A stretch of 64,000 nt of DNA from Bolinopsis microptera (GCF_026151205.1 NC_087074.1:12505182-12569181), one strand, 5' to 3'; shown: positions 48,525 through 61,900, numbered from the stretch's first letter. Numbers and translations: made by a program. The notes: a model not told the origin generated them from the letters alone.

Positions 48525-51500
48525 CTACAAATAGATAAAGTGTTAATTTTGAACAAAGTATTTCATGATTTATTTAAACCCTGTTTTTGTTAGTAGATAT
48601 TAATGATTTGATGACTTATTAACTTTCCTGACAAAGTAATGTAAGAGTAGCAAGTAATAATGGGAATTTGTGGTACATTTTACCAAGAAGGAGTAAAAAG
48701 GTCTTTCATATCTAAGGTACTTCCATCAAAAGTCTTTTAGATCAATGATGCGCACATCAAAATGATTAAAATTCTGTCAAAAATAAGTTAGAGCCCATAT
48801 TACTGGGCTCAAGAAATGGATTACACGGAATAATATGACAGGCTAGGCTGAATGCTGATGGAAAGGGGCAACACTGTTTCTCAAGAACATTAAATAGAGA
48901 TTTCTAAATGAACAATATAAGATTACAGAACTGCAGTGTTCCATCTTGTATGAGTACAGAGAGGAGACGTGTTTTGGAGCAAAGAATGGTGCTATTGGCT
49001 AGTAATATGAGCAATTTTAGTAATTGGGGTGTGTCCGACCTTCTAACACTTGTTAAATGTTTACAAGCCCCAAGGTGAGTATATAAGAGCCGGCCAAGAC
49101 ACCAAATGCGATATACTGAAAATAAGTGCTCCTCTTTAGGTTTCTACGATATTGATTCATTTTCAAATTATGTAATACTATTTCTGTTAGTGCAGCATGT
49201 TTTGCAATTGTTGACACTAATCTTAAAAGTTAGTTAGTTGGATTTCACTAGTGAAAGCACTTTTCTTAACCCAAGCACTTTTTTTTAAATGAAAATCTTT
49301 TCAAAATTTACATACAATATAACATGTGGCGCAAAATAAAATCAAAATATAACTGATTGCGATCTCTAAAGGACAGATGTATGTAAATTTCAAAGGGAAA
49401 CCAGAACGCAGTAAAATTGTAGTCGAAACCACACCGCATAAGCATAGTCCCTGGTAAATGAAAAACAATCAAATAATATTTTTGTGCTAAAAAAACGGAA
49501 CAGATTTAAACGAATATTCTGCAGGCAGCATCCAAGTTAGTAGCTCTCAATTAATAATTACTGCAGTAATAATTAATATATTACTGCAGTATACTGAAAA
49601 ATCTTCATTCTAAACGTTTCGCCTATCTAGATATTACAATCATCATTCCACATAGATTATATTGTCTTTGGGTCCCTATTTATTAAAAACTCTCTTATTG
49701 TACTAAATTTTGTCATTCTGCCAAAATTTTCCAATTTTTCTCAGTTTAAGTTTTTTGTCCATTTTGTGTCTAACATGTCTTTTTGTCCGGAGTTGAATTG
49801 TTTTTATCTACAGGGCAAGCAAGACAATGATTTATACTACTCTAATGCAACAAAATGATGGTTTATGATCCGACTGTAGCTTCATATCGCCCACTTTATT
49901 TATGGCACAGGATCCACAGCCTGGGTTAGTGCAAAAAATTCACACGAAGCTGATTTAGACTGGGTTTTCTGAAAGTATCACTTGGCAGTTTGATGTCTCC
50001 CAGAAAGATCAAATCAAACAGCCATCAGATCAACACAGCTGCAGTGGTCAAAAATCTGGAACAGTTACAGTGGTTGAACATAACACTTTTTAAAGGTGTG
50101 CGATGACTTGGAAACATTCATGCAACAGGAGCTATAACCCAGTTTTGATTTATAAACTATTACTGGTACTATCCTAAACGACTTTAAAATAGAGAAAGAA
50201 GCAGTGGAACAATTACCACTGGATCCATAAGCCTAAGCATATTTTTATTTATTAAATCTTCTAAAACATATCATTTTAATACAATTAATTAAAATGATAA
50301 CATGGTACCACCTTGCAGACCTACTATTCTATTAGAAAATCTTCACTACTTTCCAACCAGCATTGTCATGCCGTGTATTTTTTTTTTTATTTGAAAATTC
50401 AATTTATCATTATATATATAAATCAAGCGTTACATTTCAGCCATGCAAAATTACAATGACATATTTTGATTACTAAATGAAAAATGGTACTGCAATATAA
50501 GTTGCTTAATGTTTGGCCGGATGACAACTAACGAGAAAAATAAACTTGATTATATAATAATTAATTCGGCTGAACCAACACATAGCAAGAGCCACATTAA
50601 CGTTGGGGCCGTCAAAGACTGGACAAATAAAGACTTTGATATTTGTAACCTTAAATTTTCGTAGGCTCCTGCAGGGATTCCACCTGACCTCCAAAATTTC
50701 ATGACCAAATCGACATACTCTGCCAGCGTATTCCTCTGTCAAGTTAAATGTGATGTGTGAGTGAGTAAGTGTAGTGTAAAGAGATCCTATTTTTATATCC
50801 AATTTGAATTCTAATAAAGACCCTAAGCATTATGATCAAATTTTTAGTACAATAGTTATATCAGGGTTGACATCTATGATTAATATTATAACCCAATATT
50901 CATTTCCTTTTCTCCCTTAAATTTAAACCCCCGGCCCCCATTGAACACCCAAAATACCTACCGTCCTTAATAATCGTAAAGACCATTCGTTACAAAATAG
51001 CTGCTAGAATAATGCATGCCAAATATTCCCTCTTACACCCACAAATTATAATGCCTTCCTATCAACGCCTCTAATTTGGTCATTAATCAACCAGACTAGC
51101 GTTTTGGTGCGTACAAATGCTACCAGCCAGTACATTCCTTGCCCCGCTAGTTGATTGTCAAAAAATCATACAGCTCAGAACAAACGGCCATTTACCACTA
51201 AGAGCATTATATGTTTTCATTTGTTTAAATTTTCTGCTGTAAAATGTGCTAAAACTTTGATTATTTGTTTAATTGAAAAAAAAATTGAAAAAACTGCACA
51301 AATGACTTTGGTTATAAACTTTGAAAAATATTCACAGCATCACCAAATACGAGGAAATTGCTAGTGAAGATTGTGCAAGATGTAATGTGCTGAAGGAAGT
51401 ATCCTAAGAAGATCCTTGATCTTTTGGCCCCTTATTTAGCCCTTCAATAACCCTCAATCACAGTTTTCTGTTCATTTGGCTGAGTCAACTGAGGAGAAAC

Positions 51501-53250
51501 ACAAATACTATTTTAAATAATTGATTAATATCGATTACCAACAACCAAACATTAGTTATTCTCTAATAACCTTCTTATATGTGTTAAACGATCCATGGCC
51601 TATCGAAAATTCAATAATGAACTTTATATTATTAGTGCCGCGTGCTGATAAATATTCTGAAAATCAATCCACCCAATCGTGGCGATAACATATCTTTGTG
51701 CTTGGCCGGTTTTAGGTTTGAGTTTGTGCTCCAAAAGTGGTAAATCGGGTGCTAGTAAAGCTCTTGCAGGCTACTGGCTCCTTTTTCGTTTAATATCTTG
51801 ACAATATTTAAAGTTTATGGTTTTAGGTTTAGGCGCGGCGCATCGCTTATATGTTATAGCTTCTTCATTTTCTGTTTTCTACATGCTAGCTTTCTTTATT
51901 TTTGTTAGTCGGCTGACATCTTGGGTTGTACTGGATGTAACAAGTTTATTATCGGATGTCTACTTATATTTATTATGATATCATTATTCATTGTAATGGC
52001 AATAAAATTTAAATATTGTTTTACTAAAATTTTGTTTTGCTAAAGTGCTAACATGCTTGGGAAAGCTAACAAACTTAGAGGAAAATAGATCTGATTTTTG
52101 TGTGAAGTGAGGCATATTTCTGTGACACATGACAGTAATAAACCAATCAGCTTCCGCCATTGATCAACAAATATACAGTGACTGCCTTATGAACAATGAA
52201 CCAGTATACCATTCATTTTCCATTGGTCAGTTTCCATTAACACGTGACATTAGCCAAGTATTCGTTACTGAAGACTTGTCGAATTTGGTTTCATGAGTTT
52301 TATCCAGGGTGGCCATTTTAACAAGGCACAGGCGCGTTAAAATTAGATAGAATATATACTCCGAGGAACATCAAAGGGGACGTAGACCAGCAAGCCACTA
52401 CTATCTGTGGCCTACAATTTTATTCCAGGGACAGACGACCAGCAGGAAAGTTTTTAAATTGTTATAATCGTGAACAATGTTCGTGACCTGACTGACGTTA
52501 ATTTATAAAGTGCTGGGTGAGGACTCCCCTTCACCAAAGCACTTTACAAATTGAACTGATTTACCCTTATCACAAGTATTAAGTAATGTGACATGGGCCA
52601 ATACGTTTTTTTAATTTGCTGGCTCAACTGTTGTTTCATGTTTAAATGTCTTTTGGTGACCACTTAACATGTACATGTTATGAGATATCACGTGACCAGA
52701 AGCCTAGAACATGCCTGAACAAGTGCAATTTGTTAGGTGACAAAGGTTACTAGGGAATGTCAATATTTGAATATGTTGTAGAAACTGGATTCATTGACGA
52801 AAATGTTATGTATGGCGGGTTTGAGAATGAAACTTGTTAGTTAAAAGATCTAAAAATGAGATTCAAAACTTCATTTAGCTAAACACTGAGAGCTGATTCA
52901 AAAATGCATTTAGTAAAGAACTCAATTGTTTGCTGTGAGCCGTGAAACGAGCTATAGGGTTATTCAAAATAAATTTAAATAATCCTTGTCACTTGTAGAC
53001 GCTAAATTGAATAACAACTAGCACAAGTCGACGAGTCCAACTCGTTAAAAACTTAAAAGTAAAAACTGAAACGTAAATCGAATATAATTTTACATAATAT
53101 AAACTTATGGATCAGGGTCATTTGTTTTGATTTGCTTTTTAAAATTTAAAATTTTGTTTTACTTAATTCGTGGCGCAGCCCTGCCCAGTTAAGTAGTGTA
53201 TTACGCTACAATTTTTTAAAAACATTAGTAATTAGATGGACGGATATAAA
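48525..53250. other. Upstream region of the G-beta gene and intergenic DNA
   Basis: No coding region is supported. A 5' non-coding exon and promoter of the minus-strand G-beta gene should lie here, but I cannot place them. A minus-strand frame at 50506-50802 (98 codons) has no recognised domain. AT-rich throughout, with no large repeat seen except small matches. Confidence 0.45.
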
Positions 53251-53382
53251 TTGATCCACGATATCAATCCTTCGCATGAGCTCGGCGAGGTCCAGTGGTG
53301 CATTTCGCCGATCTACTGGAGCTTTGGTTGCAGGTAGCATTATTTGATGCGCGGCGCGGCCCAGTAGTGTATCAAGCGACAA
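53251..53382 (-). mobile_element. Two-hairpin mini-element, diverged copy E
   Basis: The reverse complement aligns end to end with copies A-C with scattered substitutions. In the second hairpin the stem reads CGGCGA...TCGCCG, still complementary despite changes. A partial flanking match, ACGGAT, is seen on both sides but no exact 9-mer. Confidence 0.65.
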
Positions 53383-53592
53383 AACGGATGATTGATGGTA
53401 CTAGTTTTAATTTTTTCAAAGAATTTATAGCGCGGCGCGCCTTTTTTCTCAAAAATATTATACCACAAATTATGCATAGGCCACAAATTTAACACATCCT
53501 GTTGCCCTATTCACTATTTGTGTCCATGAATTAGTGCGTGGCTAAAATAAAGAGCTGAATTACCTAAACACGAAAATTAGCTTACTAGTCTT

Positions 53593-53676
53593 TTGTAGCG
53601 CGATGCACTACTGGGTCGCGGTTGCTTCTCGCAACCGCAAATCGGCGAGATGCGAAGGATTGACATCGTGAATCAA
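53593..53676 (+). mobile_element. Two-hairpin mini-element, internally deleted copy D
   Basis: It begins TTGTAGCGCGATGCACTACT and ends ATCGTGAATCAA like the others. The second hairpin is missing, and a perfect GCGGTTGC-TTCTC-GCAACCGC hairpin is present instead. It is followed by CACGCTACAAA, the inverse of its own first bases. Confidence 0.65.
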
Positions 53677-53865
53677 CACGCTACAAATTCAAACGATGTA
53701 GAATTTATAATTTTATTGCAAGCTTTAAAATACTTTACTTTTTTACTTTGGGCGATCCTCGATCGAAATAGATAAAAAGCGGCTATAGTGTCAAAACCAG
53801 GCTACCGCGAAAATTAGGTGCTTGGAAAATCTTAGCCATCAGTGATCAATCAACAAACAAAAATA

Positions 53866-54066
53866 CGGCGCGCGCCGCTTTCTTCTCGAAATGTTGCCCG
53901 ATGGCAAGTGCTACGAAGTAGCGTGCGTCGGGCCAGATCATTAACAATGGTCAATACATTACCAAGGACCAGCTACTTTGTATTTTATCATTGTTAATGG
54001 TCTGGCGCTACTTCGTAGCACGTGCCATCGGGCACATTTCGAGAAGAAAGTGGCGCGCGCTACTTA
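53866..54066. repeat. Repeat G, two copies in inverted arrangement
   Basis: The left copy (53866-53955) contains GGCGCGCGCCGCTTTCTTCT, GCCCGATGGCAAGTGCTACG and CCAGATCATTAACAATGG. The right copy (about 53989-54066) has the same in reverse complement. They form a palindrome of about 200 bp with a spacer of about 30 bp. Homologous to 6820-6925. Confidence 0.75.
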
Positions 54067-54304
54067 GAAGAAATTTAGACGAGTTACATCCGCCAACTTT
54101 GTATTTGTGGATTGTCGAGGATTTTTTAGAGAACTTAACTTATTCCATAAGTTTATTGAATTAAATGTATTTAAACTATTTATTATGGCGAAATAGGTCT
54201 GGCTGATGTAAAAAGTAAAAACATTGCTGAAATATTGATTTATGCCTAGAATGTCAAATGTGATGAAAAATCCTGTGTGAGTCATTTTAAGATTTGCAAA
54301 CCAT

Positions 54305-54385
54305 TTCATAATACTTAACGGGTGATACTCGTAAAATATTTGTTCCAAACTCAGCGTGCGTCCTGGTAGGTTATAAACCTACAAC
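54305..54385 (-). repeat. Short dispersed repeat D (copy 3)
   Basis: The reverse complement contains TAACCTACCAGGACGC and AATATTTTACGAGTATCACC joined without the mini-element seen at 6100-6229, so it represents an empty site. Confidence 0.7.
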
Positions 54386-55107
54386 ATAATACTTACGATT
54401 TACAAAATGTCTAAAGTTACTGTCACCAAAGATTCTTTGTACGGATATCCTTCAGCATTTTTATCACAAAATAAAGTGTAGACTTTGTGTGCAGCAAATT
54501 TTAACCAATAGATGGGTTATTTATGTTCTATCTATGATGCTGCAGATAGCAAAGAATAACTCTTTGGAGTGATGTAAATAGTTCCAGCTTACAAAACAGC
54601 ACGACACTGTAGTTTGGGCTGCATTATTTTTTGCTCTCTTAACTAGAGGTGGCACTTGGGTGGCCTTGACAGGCTTGATGTCGTTCAGATAAGTGAAATG
54701 TAGCACGATTGATGCTGGAACTAGCTTGCAGTATCCTAAATTAGAGAAACATCAAAGGAATTACACTTTACTCCCTACAATGCGCAAAAAAACGTGCGTT
54801 TTTTTCTCTAAATTATTTAAGCAGAGACTGCAGATATAAAGCAAACATGCCATGGCACATTTGATAACAGTCACCTGCATTAAGCCCTATTAGTGAACAC
54901 CCCAGCGGTATTAATGAACAACCCAGCTTAACAAAATGCCCTTTTGGCAAATAATCTATGACTTGCAAGCAGCAAGGGGTCAAGCTTTTTGTGTAATCTT
55001 ACACGCATGACTTGCAAAGTAAATCCTTTTTGTTCTATCACCGGAATATGCACCAAAAATCGTTGACATCAAGAACACAAAAATTTTTTTCAAGAAAACA
55101 ACAAATT

Positions 55108-56115
55108 TTTATTTAAATCAATTAGTGAAACAAATTTTAGTGAAACAAATTTAAAATTTTATCCTTTATTTTACAATCATAATATAATAATATTTATAAG
55201 CCTCCGTTTTGAAAGTTTTAAATTTTAATACATTCACATTTCTATTTAAAATTCAATTTTATGTACAAGTCAATAACTGGCCGCCAAAGCCGCGCATTCT
55301 TGAAAACAGTATTAACTTGATTATAGTTATACGACTATGTAAATTAAAAACTATCCGTGGTTTTTTCTTTTAAATAAATAAATTATAATTTTACCTAAGT
55401 CCAAAGCCAGCTTTGAAAAATTTACTATTAAATCATAATATATCGTCAACTTTAAATATTTACAATGCAACAATTCATTAATCTGTAAACACGCGTACTC
55501 CAGCCCCTAAACGCATAAATTGTTATGCGGCGCGGCTCAAGCCGCGCACGCACGTATTATTTTATACTGTTTGCTTTCTAATAAATATCGTGCCAATGTG
55601 TACGTCTAAATTGTAAACGTTCATGTTTTGTGTAAAGTGAATCCAATTGGGACTAGTGACAAGGATAAGGACCCAAGTGCCTGTACGGCTTTTTCGGGCC
55701 CCTGTGGACCACTACTCTTGAAATCACTCTACAACATTGAACATCTATATCTACTACGTCTGCATTTGGCAATTATTGTCATTAATCTAACTTTCTAATT
55801 AATTGCCGAGGGGGAAGAGTAAACGCTTCACATTAAAATTCAATATACAAAATTCAAAACCATCAATACGGTATTAAATATTATGGACAAGTCTATAGAT
55901 CTATTTCGTAGTCATATATTCACATAATTTAATTTGCTTTATATTATATTATCTTAATACTGTAATGAAGTACAGTAGGATTTGTGTTTCGAGAAAGAAA
56001 GGTTGCGGTCAAATTATTAACAAAAGTAAACAAAAGTCCATCAGGGACTCCGTGGAGTCGAAAAAGGTACACGGCTGCTGTCTGGTGCTGCTAGGCATTT
56101 ATTGATCAAGATGTT
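55108..56115 (-). mobile_element. Repeat family B, longest uninterrupted copy
   Basis: The reverse complement runs collinear with 4254-5420 (minus its insertion) and with 8963-9611. Its 3' end is two tandem copies of AAATTTGTTTCACTA (55124-55157 region), and next to it at about 55090-55123 is a small piece of LINE C 3' end. There is no open frame. Taken as a LINE 3' region by its tail and variable 5' truncation. Confidence 0.7.
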
Positions 56116-56699
56116 TTATTGTATTGATTTATAATGATTCTATTGTTCGTGACTAATCAAGTTCTAAGTGGAGGTATAAAGTGCTGCTCAAGATACTTCG
56201 TCATCTCATGTCCAGTATAATGATTAAGATAGTATACAATGCAGTTTTAGTAGTTGACCCATACAGTTAAGTCCGTCATAACTCACAATCGTTAAGTCGT
56301 CGGTCAATTGTCAAAGTCGTTGTGTGTTTATTCGTTGAGATAGCAGTAAGATAAGATGTTACGCGCGCGCGCGTTTAATCCCGTCGACGTGAAATGTGAC
56401 AATGAAAACGCCATAGAATTATTATTTTCGCGCGTTACGTAGAGTTTACCAGTGTGTAATACTAGTTAACACTGGGTGTACACTGAGTGTAAGTGTAAGT
56501 TTCATATACAAGCCGTTGAATATTTCCAATTTTGAGTGTATCGTGAGCATGTTTTACAGTGCGATTGCTCGGTACTAGTGTGTTTGTGTATATATATATA
56601 TATCATTTGTGGAGTATGGTGTAAGTAATGTTTTTGGTTGGAGTGCAGTGGTTATATGTATGAGAAAAGATATATGGTCATTTTAGTAACTCACATAAA

Positions 56700-57765
56700 T
56701 CAGAACTTGAGCTCATTTGTGGCAAAATTAAGCTCACACCAATCAAGTGTATCATGCTTGAATTGCAATTCTCGTAAGGCAATTTTCAATATATTCTTAA
56801 ACCCGTTTGTCGGAGTATTAAAACTTATCTTACTTGATGTTTGTCGACAGCTGTTCCACATGTAGGATGATTGGTAGATGAATTGTGAGGATGGTTGTGA
56901 TGTAATGAAATAATCCTCTCGTCGTGGTGACCTGTTAAATGATGAGTACAGTGATAATGGTTCCTCTAACTTATTAATTTTGAATAGTTCTAAGAGACAA
57001 GTGTACTTGTACAGATTGTGGACCGTCAACAACCTGTGGGTTTTAAACAAGGGCTTGGAGTGTTCTTTTTGGTAAAAGTCCACCCCCAGTCTTTGCTTAT
57101 CAACAGGTCGTGTTCGGGCACACGTTTTAAACTTCTCTAGGTAAGCTTCTCTATCCCCAAACAGAATTCTTATACACTTTTTCTGTGTTTTAAAGATAGG
57201 TTCAAGTCGGTTATTGCTAATACCACCCCACACAGATATTCCAAATCCTAAATGTGATTCAAATAGAGTATGATATAAATCCTTATAATACTGCTTTGGG
57301 ACAATGTGTCGTATTCTGCACAGCTTTCCTACTTCGCATTTAAGTTTTGAGTTAAGTGACTGCGTATGTGATTTCCAGTTAAGTTGGTCGTCAATAATAA
57401 CGCCTAGAAATTTAGCTTCTTGAACTCTTTTAATAACTACATTATTTAAAGTTAGTATGTTCTCGTCATTTTCTACTTCCTCTTTGGCCCGTGAGGGTTT
57501 AAAATGAATAAAACAACATTTCTTAATGTTAATATGTAATAAGTTTAGTTTCATATACTTGTACACAAATGATAGAACTTCATTTCCTTTTTCGTATAGT
57601 CTTTTGACACATGTGTCTTCTATAAATATGTTAGTGTCGTCGGCAAATAGTATAAACTTTCCTATAATTGATGAGTTACGGATGTCATTAATATAAATAA
57701 TAAAAAGTAAGGGACCAAGACAGCTCCCCTGCGGCACTCCATATTTATAGCAACAATTTGAAAAA
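56700..57765 (-). pseudogene. LINE reverse transcriptase, C-terminal two thirds
   Basis: An open minus-strand frame of about 350 residues starts within the palm: CYKYGVPQGSCLGPLLFIIY, FADDTNIF (catalytic FADD), LNLLHINIKKCCFIHF, AKFLGVIIDDQLNW, YHTLFESHLGFGISVWGG and KTQKKCIRILFG, then C-terminal blocks through WCELNFATNELKF and stop. It is 5'-truncated, lacking the fingers and the endonuclease. It belongs to the same family as the fragment at 2151-2586. The uninterrupted frame suggests a fairly recent insertion. Confidence 0.88.
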
Positions 57766-57859
57766 CTTTAAAGTTATTCTATTACTAAGGAATATACTAC
57801 GGGTATGGTGACTTGGGCTATTGAGTTGTTAAGTAGATTAAGATTAGTAAACATGCGCT

Positions 57860-58260
57860 TGCCAGTGGCGTAAAGTTACTTTGTGCCGCCCCCCTGCTGA
57901 TTGAAATTTGCCGCCCCTTTTCCGCCCCTAAAATTTTGTGTCCCTAAAAAAAAAAAAGAAAGTTGGGTACTTTTTTTGCCGCCCCCCACAGGAGGAGCAA
58001 AGTGCAAAGAAACTGTCACTAACTGCTACAAACTGCCACTAACTGCCACAAACTGCCACTAACTGCCACAAACTGCCACTAACTGCTACAAACTGCCACT
58101 AACTGCTACAAACTGCCACTAACTGCTACAATCGCGCCCACGCACTGCGCGCGCAGTTTGCAGCAGTTAGTGGCAGTTTGTAGCAGTTAGTGGCAGTTTG
58201 TAGCAGTTAGTGGCAGTTTGTGGCAGTTAGTGGCAGTTTTCTGCAGTTGCGCCGCGCCTT
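57860..58260. mobile_element. Element with hAT-like left end and 10-bp-unit hairpin array
   Basis: CCAGTGGCGTAAAGTTACTT at about 57868 resembles a hAT terminal repeat and is followed by CCGCCCC-rich sequence. Bases 58011-58130 are twelve 10-bp units of the AACTGCYACW type, and about 58154-58240 has roughly nine units of the complement. The two are separated by a GC-rich loop of about 23 bp (CGCGCCCACGCACTGCGCGC). A matching right terminal repeat was not found. Confidence 0.6.
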
Positions 58261-59004
58261 TTAGCAATTTGTCTTTGGCGCCTTACATGCCACATGACTT
58301 ATTGACATTGTATTGGTCTAAAAAAAATTTTGTATTATTAGAAAATATATGAATTTGGGACAAAATAATTTACTATCGAAGGAAACAAATATTAACTTTT
58401 TGACAAGAAAAGCGATTACCAACAACAGTTACACGAACACTGCATGGCAATACGATTACAAATTGTTTAAATGTTAAATCCGGGTATCACTATTGGTATT
58501 GTGCTATTGTGCCAAAATTACAATATTATATGGTCAATCGTAATCATTTGCAATTTGGAAGACCCCTCTGCTGATATGTAAACGACTTCTTATACTAACT
58601 TGATTGTAGCAAACCGCGTGGTGTTTATTGATCATCAGTTCGATAGGACGATAGTTATGAGAAAAGCTACAAAACTACAATTCCCATTACCAAAGTTTTA
58701 GAACTAAACGCTTGATTGAGGGTTCAGAACTTTATTTGAATAACAGGGCCTCCCACGGATTGAACAGTTTTGTGCGGAGAAAGAAGTGAAGAGAGTACGA
58801 AGCCAAAGAGTTCTCCGACAATTATTCCAGCCAGCCTCGCCGCAGCAACGCCAACAGCAAGCAGGGACTTATCCATGCAACATATGTAAGTATATACAAC
58901 GCTGACCCAGAATGGACATGCCACGGTACCACTATAATATTTGCTTCGATTCTCCGTGATACTGATAGCACTAGCAGTAGCGGTGAGCGGACTGGATCAC
59001 TACC

Positions 59005-60070
59005 GGACTGAATCCCTAACGGACAGAATCACTACCAATCACTATTGGTAGGGATTGAGGTATATTTTCGGACTGAATCACTACCGGACTAAATCACTAC
59101 CTCTAATATCTAGACCTAACCACTTTGATGTGATCCCTGCTGAACTTTGCAATAAAGGCATAATTATTTGTATTTCATTAGTTAATTATTTTATTTTTTG
59201 TTAATTATTATTAGATTTTTCGTGATAATTGACTAAGCAGAAATTTGGTCAAAGAATAATAGATAATATACTGATACAGTAATTTAATTCACACAATAAT
59301 AAGTAAACATTAAGGGGGGGGGGTTAAGTAGGTCTTGTCTTCCTTCTTTCTGTTAAGGTGGTAGAGGTGACCATCGTAGAGGACGTTGCGGCTGCCTTTC
59401 TTTCTGCCAGGAATAAACTCGATGGATGAGGAAGACATAGTGGTATAAGATAAACACAGGCGTTGCGGATTTATATATTTGATATTATTCCCGCAAGCTG
59501 ATTGAGATACCGAGCATGTGAAGGTTCACATCACTGTATTGTCGTATAGCAGGTCATTATGGATGACTTGATCCGAACCAGTTCTCGTTAGGGCTCCTCG
59601 TTGCGTACGTAAGTCTGTGGATCACATGTCTGACAGGCCCCATAGCAAGCACTCCATGAAATCCCCCGATCAAGCACTTTTTGGGATTCCCAGCATGAAA
59701 TAACAACACCTGTTTCCAAACAGTTAAAGTTAAAGATTAAACTTACCGTTGCCTAATTCTGAGAACATGGAACGCACACGTGCGAATATGATTTTACGCG
59801 CGAAGTACCCAGAAACTGAATGAGTGAAACTGAAAGAGAATCTAATCGCGCGTCGCGCGGGGAATAATTTTGGTCACGTACATCATTTTGTGTTCCCTTT
59901 TAAAAACAATTACCAGTGCAGAGAGTGGTTTCAGAAACGCAAATTCAACGAAGATGAATTTACCTGGGTACGGTACCTCGCTCAGGCTTTTGTATTTATT
60001 AAGCAGTAGCAGAATTTGCTGCTTGTAATTCCTGGGGTGGTAGTGATTCCGTCCGTTAGGGATTCAGTCC
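59005..60070. mobile_element. 1,066-bp element with 32-bp terminal inverted repeats
   Basis: Bases 59005-59036, starting GGACTGAATCCCTAACGGAC, are the inverse of 60039-60070 with one mismatch. Related 16-bp words (GGACTGAATCACTACC) repeat just outside and inside the left end (58989-59004 and 59073-59104). The core has no recognised transposase; a 61-codon frame at 59824-60009 is unremarkable. No target duplication is clear. Confidence 0.65.
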
Positions 60071-60075
60071 TACAA

Positions 60076-60515
60076 TCCGTAGTCCCCACACATAGTATCA
60101 TGTCCTTGTTTTACTGACTACTTCAATGAAGAACGTACATATAAGACCATGAAGATTATACTTTTCCGAGCCACCGTTGAGCCTGTATTGTTCTATGGCT
60201 GAGACCCATTGGATATCGGTTAGTTGCTGTCTGATAACTATAAGCGTATCAATGGCTGTTACAGTAGGTCCTCAACGATTGTGTGGGGACTACGGACCCC
60301 ATCAAAACCCATTTCAAATTTGCCGCCTGGTTACATAGCACTGAAATACAATATAATTCAATATACAAATTCAAAGCAATGTATTCATAGTACACACCAG
60401 CCTAGTAGTAGCCAAGACGCTCAACATTTTCTTATACAGATTCCAAAATGAAAAAGGCGCACAAAATAACAAAAGGTAAAACTAATAATATAGAAATGTA
60501 CACATACAAGAACTG
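60076..60515. repeat. Repeat E, inverted partial copy plus direct copy
   Basis: Bases 60076-60145 are the inverse of 4620-4690, and 60279-60515 are a direct copy of 4676-4905. The word GTGTGGGGACTACGGA thus appears in both orientations about 200 bp apart, a head-to-head arrangement of the same family. Confidence 0.7.
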
Positions 60516-61329
60516 GCGTTCAAATAATGCCAGTACATGCTAGAGCATGTTTAACATATGATATATGATCAATATATGTTTTGGTCTATTAGAACGAGTT
60601 TTACGTGAAATATATCCTCCAGAGATGATTATTAATAAAAATAATACTTCAGTTCGTGAAACTGACTTTTTAGATATTAGTCTTAGTTTTACTATCACTA
60701 TCAGTATTTATAAGGGAATTTTAAAAAAAAAAACTTTACGACAAGAGGAACGATTATAATTTTGATGTCATTAATTATTCCTATATTAGAATTAGATGGG
60801 TCATGGGAATAATCCCAAAGGCCAGTATTATGGTAAATTTATTAGTCAGTTAGTTCGTTTAGCTCGTATTAATAGTTCTTTTAACAGTTTTATTTTGGAT
60901 TGTAAAAATTTAGTTCGTAAATATTGCTGCCTTGCGCAAACGGTTTGAAATCTTTGTCGACAAGTATTTTAACATTTGGGGAAAATTTGGGATTAATTTT
61001 ACTTCGGAATATGTATTTTAGCATGACGTGTCATTCTTTTTGTTAGTTCAGTTCGTTTTCAATTTTTAATCTTAATTTTCATTTTCAGTACGTTTTACCT
61101 AACAAAATCATTTTTTACTTTTAGCTAGCAGAATGGTTTTCAGAGGGCATTAATAAACTGTGCTATGAGCTGGTCCCAAGTCCAGACGCCATTTTATTCT
61201 TTGTAATTTTCAATAACCCTGTCTAGTCATTGACTACTGATATATGAAATCACTGATCCTTTCGATTTCTGTACCACTAACTGCCTTGATTTCATCAGTC
61301 CCTATATTGAAAGGTTCGTGCGCAAATTT

Positions 61330-61900
61330 ACCTAGTTTAGCCGTCATTGATTTGGTACACACCGACGGAATTGCTCATCAGCAGATCTTGCGCTTCCGCT
61401 GCTGTATCGGACGTTTGTGATCAAAGCAGTAAAGTCGACGTCCCATAAATTGACAACAGGATGTCCCCTGATTCTCCTAGGTTGAACTGGGAAGCCAAGA
61501 TCACGACCTTCTATGACTTTTGCATAACACAGCTTCAATACTAATGACAAATAGGTAGCGTATTCCCTTGCATAACTCCTGCAAGAATGAATTTTTCCAT
61601 AGTGTCGAATCAGCCTGACTTATGGGCCTTGGAATACTATACGGATACCGTAGGCATGCTGTCAGTATGTTCATCAGAATACCCCGAGCGGGTCTCTCTC
61701 AACTGATAAGGATCATGCAGTTGAGAGTTTTGCTGACAATTGATGATGGTGATCCATTTAATGTAGTTGTCAGCCTAATTGGCGAGATTTCCTATTTTGG
61801 ACATTGGAACAATATTGATAATCCGCCATGCATGAATGGGCGGGAACATCTCCAATCTCCATCCACAATACTAATAGCAGTAGCACGGTTAAACAGATTA
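61330..61900 (-). pseudogene. Degenerate RTE-like reverse transcriptase
   Basis: Across three minus-strand frames with many stops and shifts, RT blocks read in order: INIVPMSKIGNLA (the P-K-GD-L block), a RETRSGYSDEHT region, AGVMQGNTL and YLSLVLKLCYAKVIEGRDLG, then FPVQPRRIRGHPVVNLWDVD and a position corresponding to the catalytic FADD that here reads FTAL. It is therefore catalytically dead. The blocks resemble RTE/BovB-like elements. Confidence 0.6.

Noticed and set aside
50506-50802. 98-codon minus-strand frame upstream of the G-beta gene
   Set aside because: No recognisable domain, no clear splice partners and a hydrophobic low-information end; not enough to call a gene.
58011-58240. 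CRISPR-like array
   Set aside because: Units are contiguous 10-mers without unique spacers, inverted around a loop, in a eukaryotic genome.
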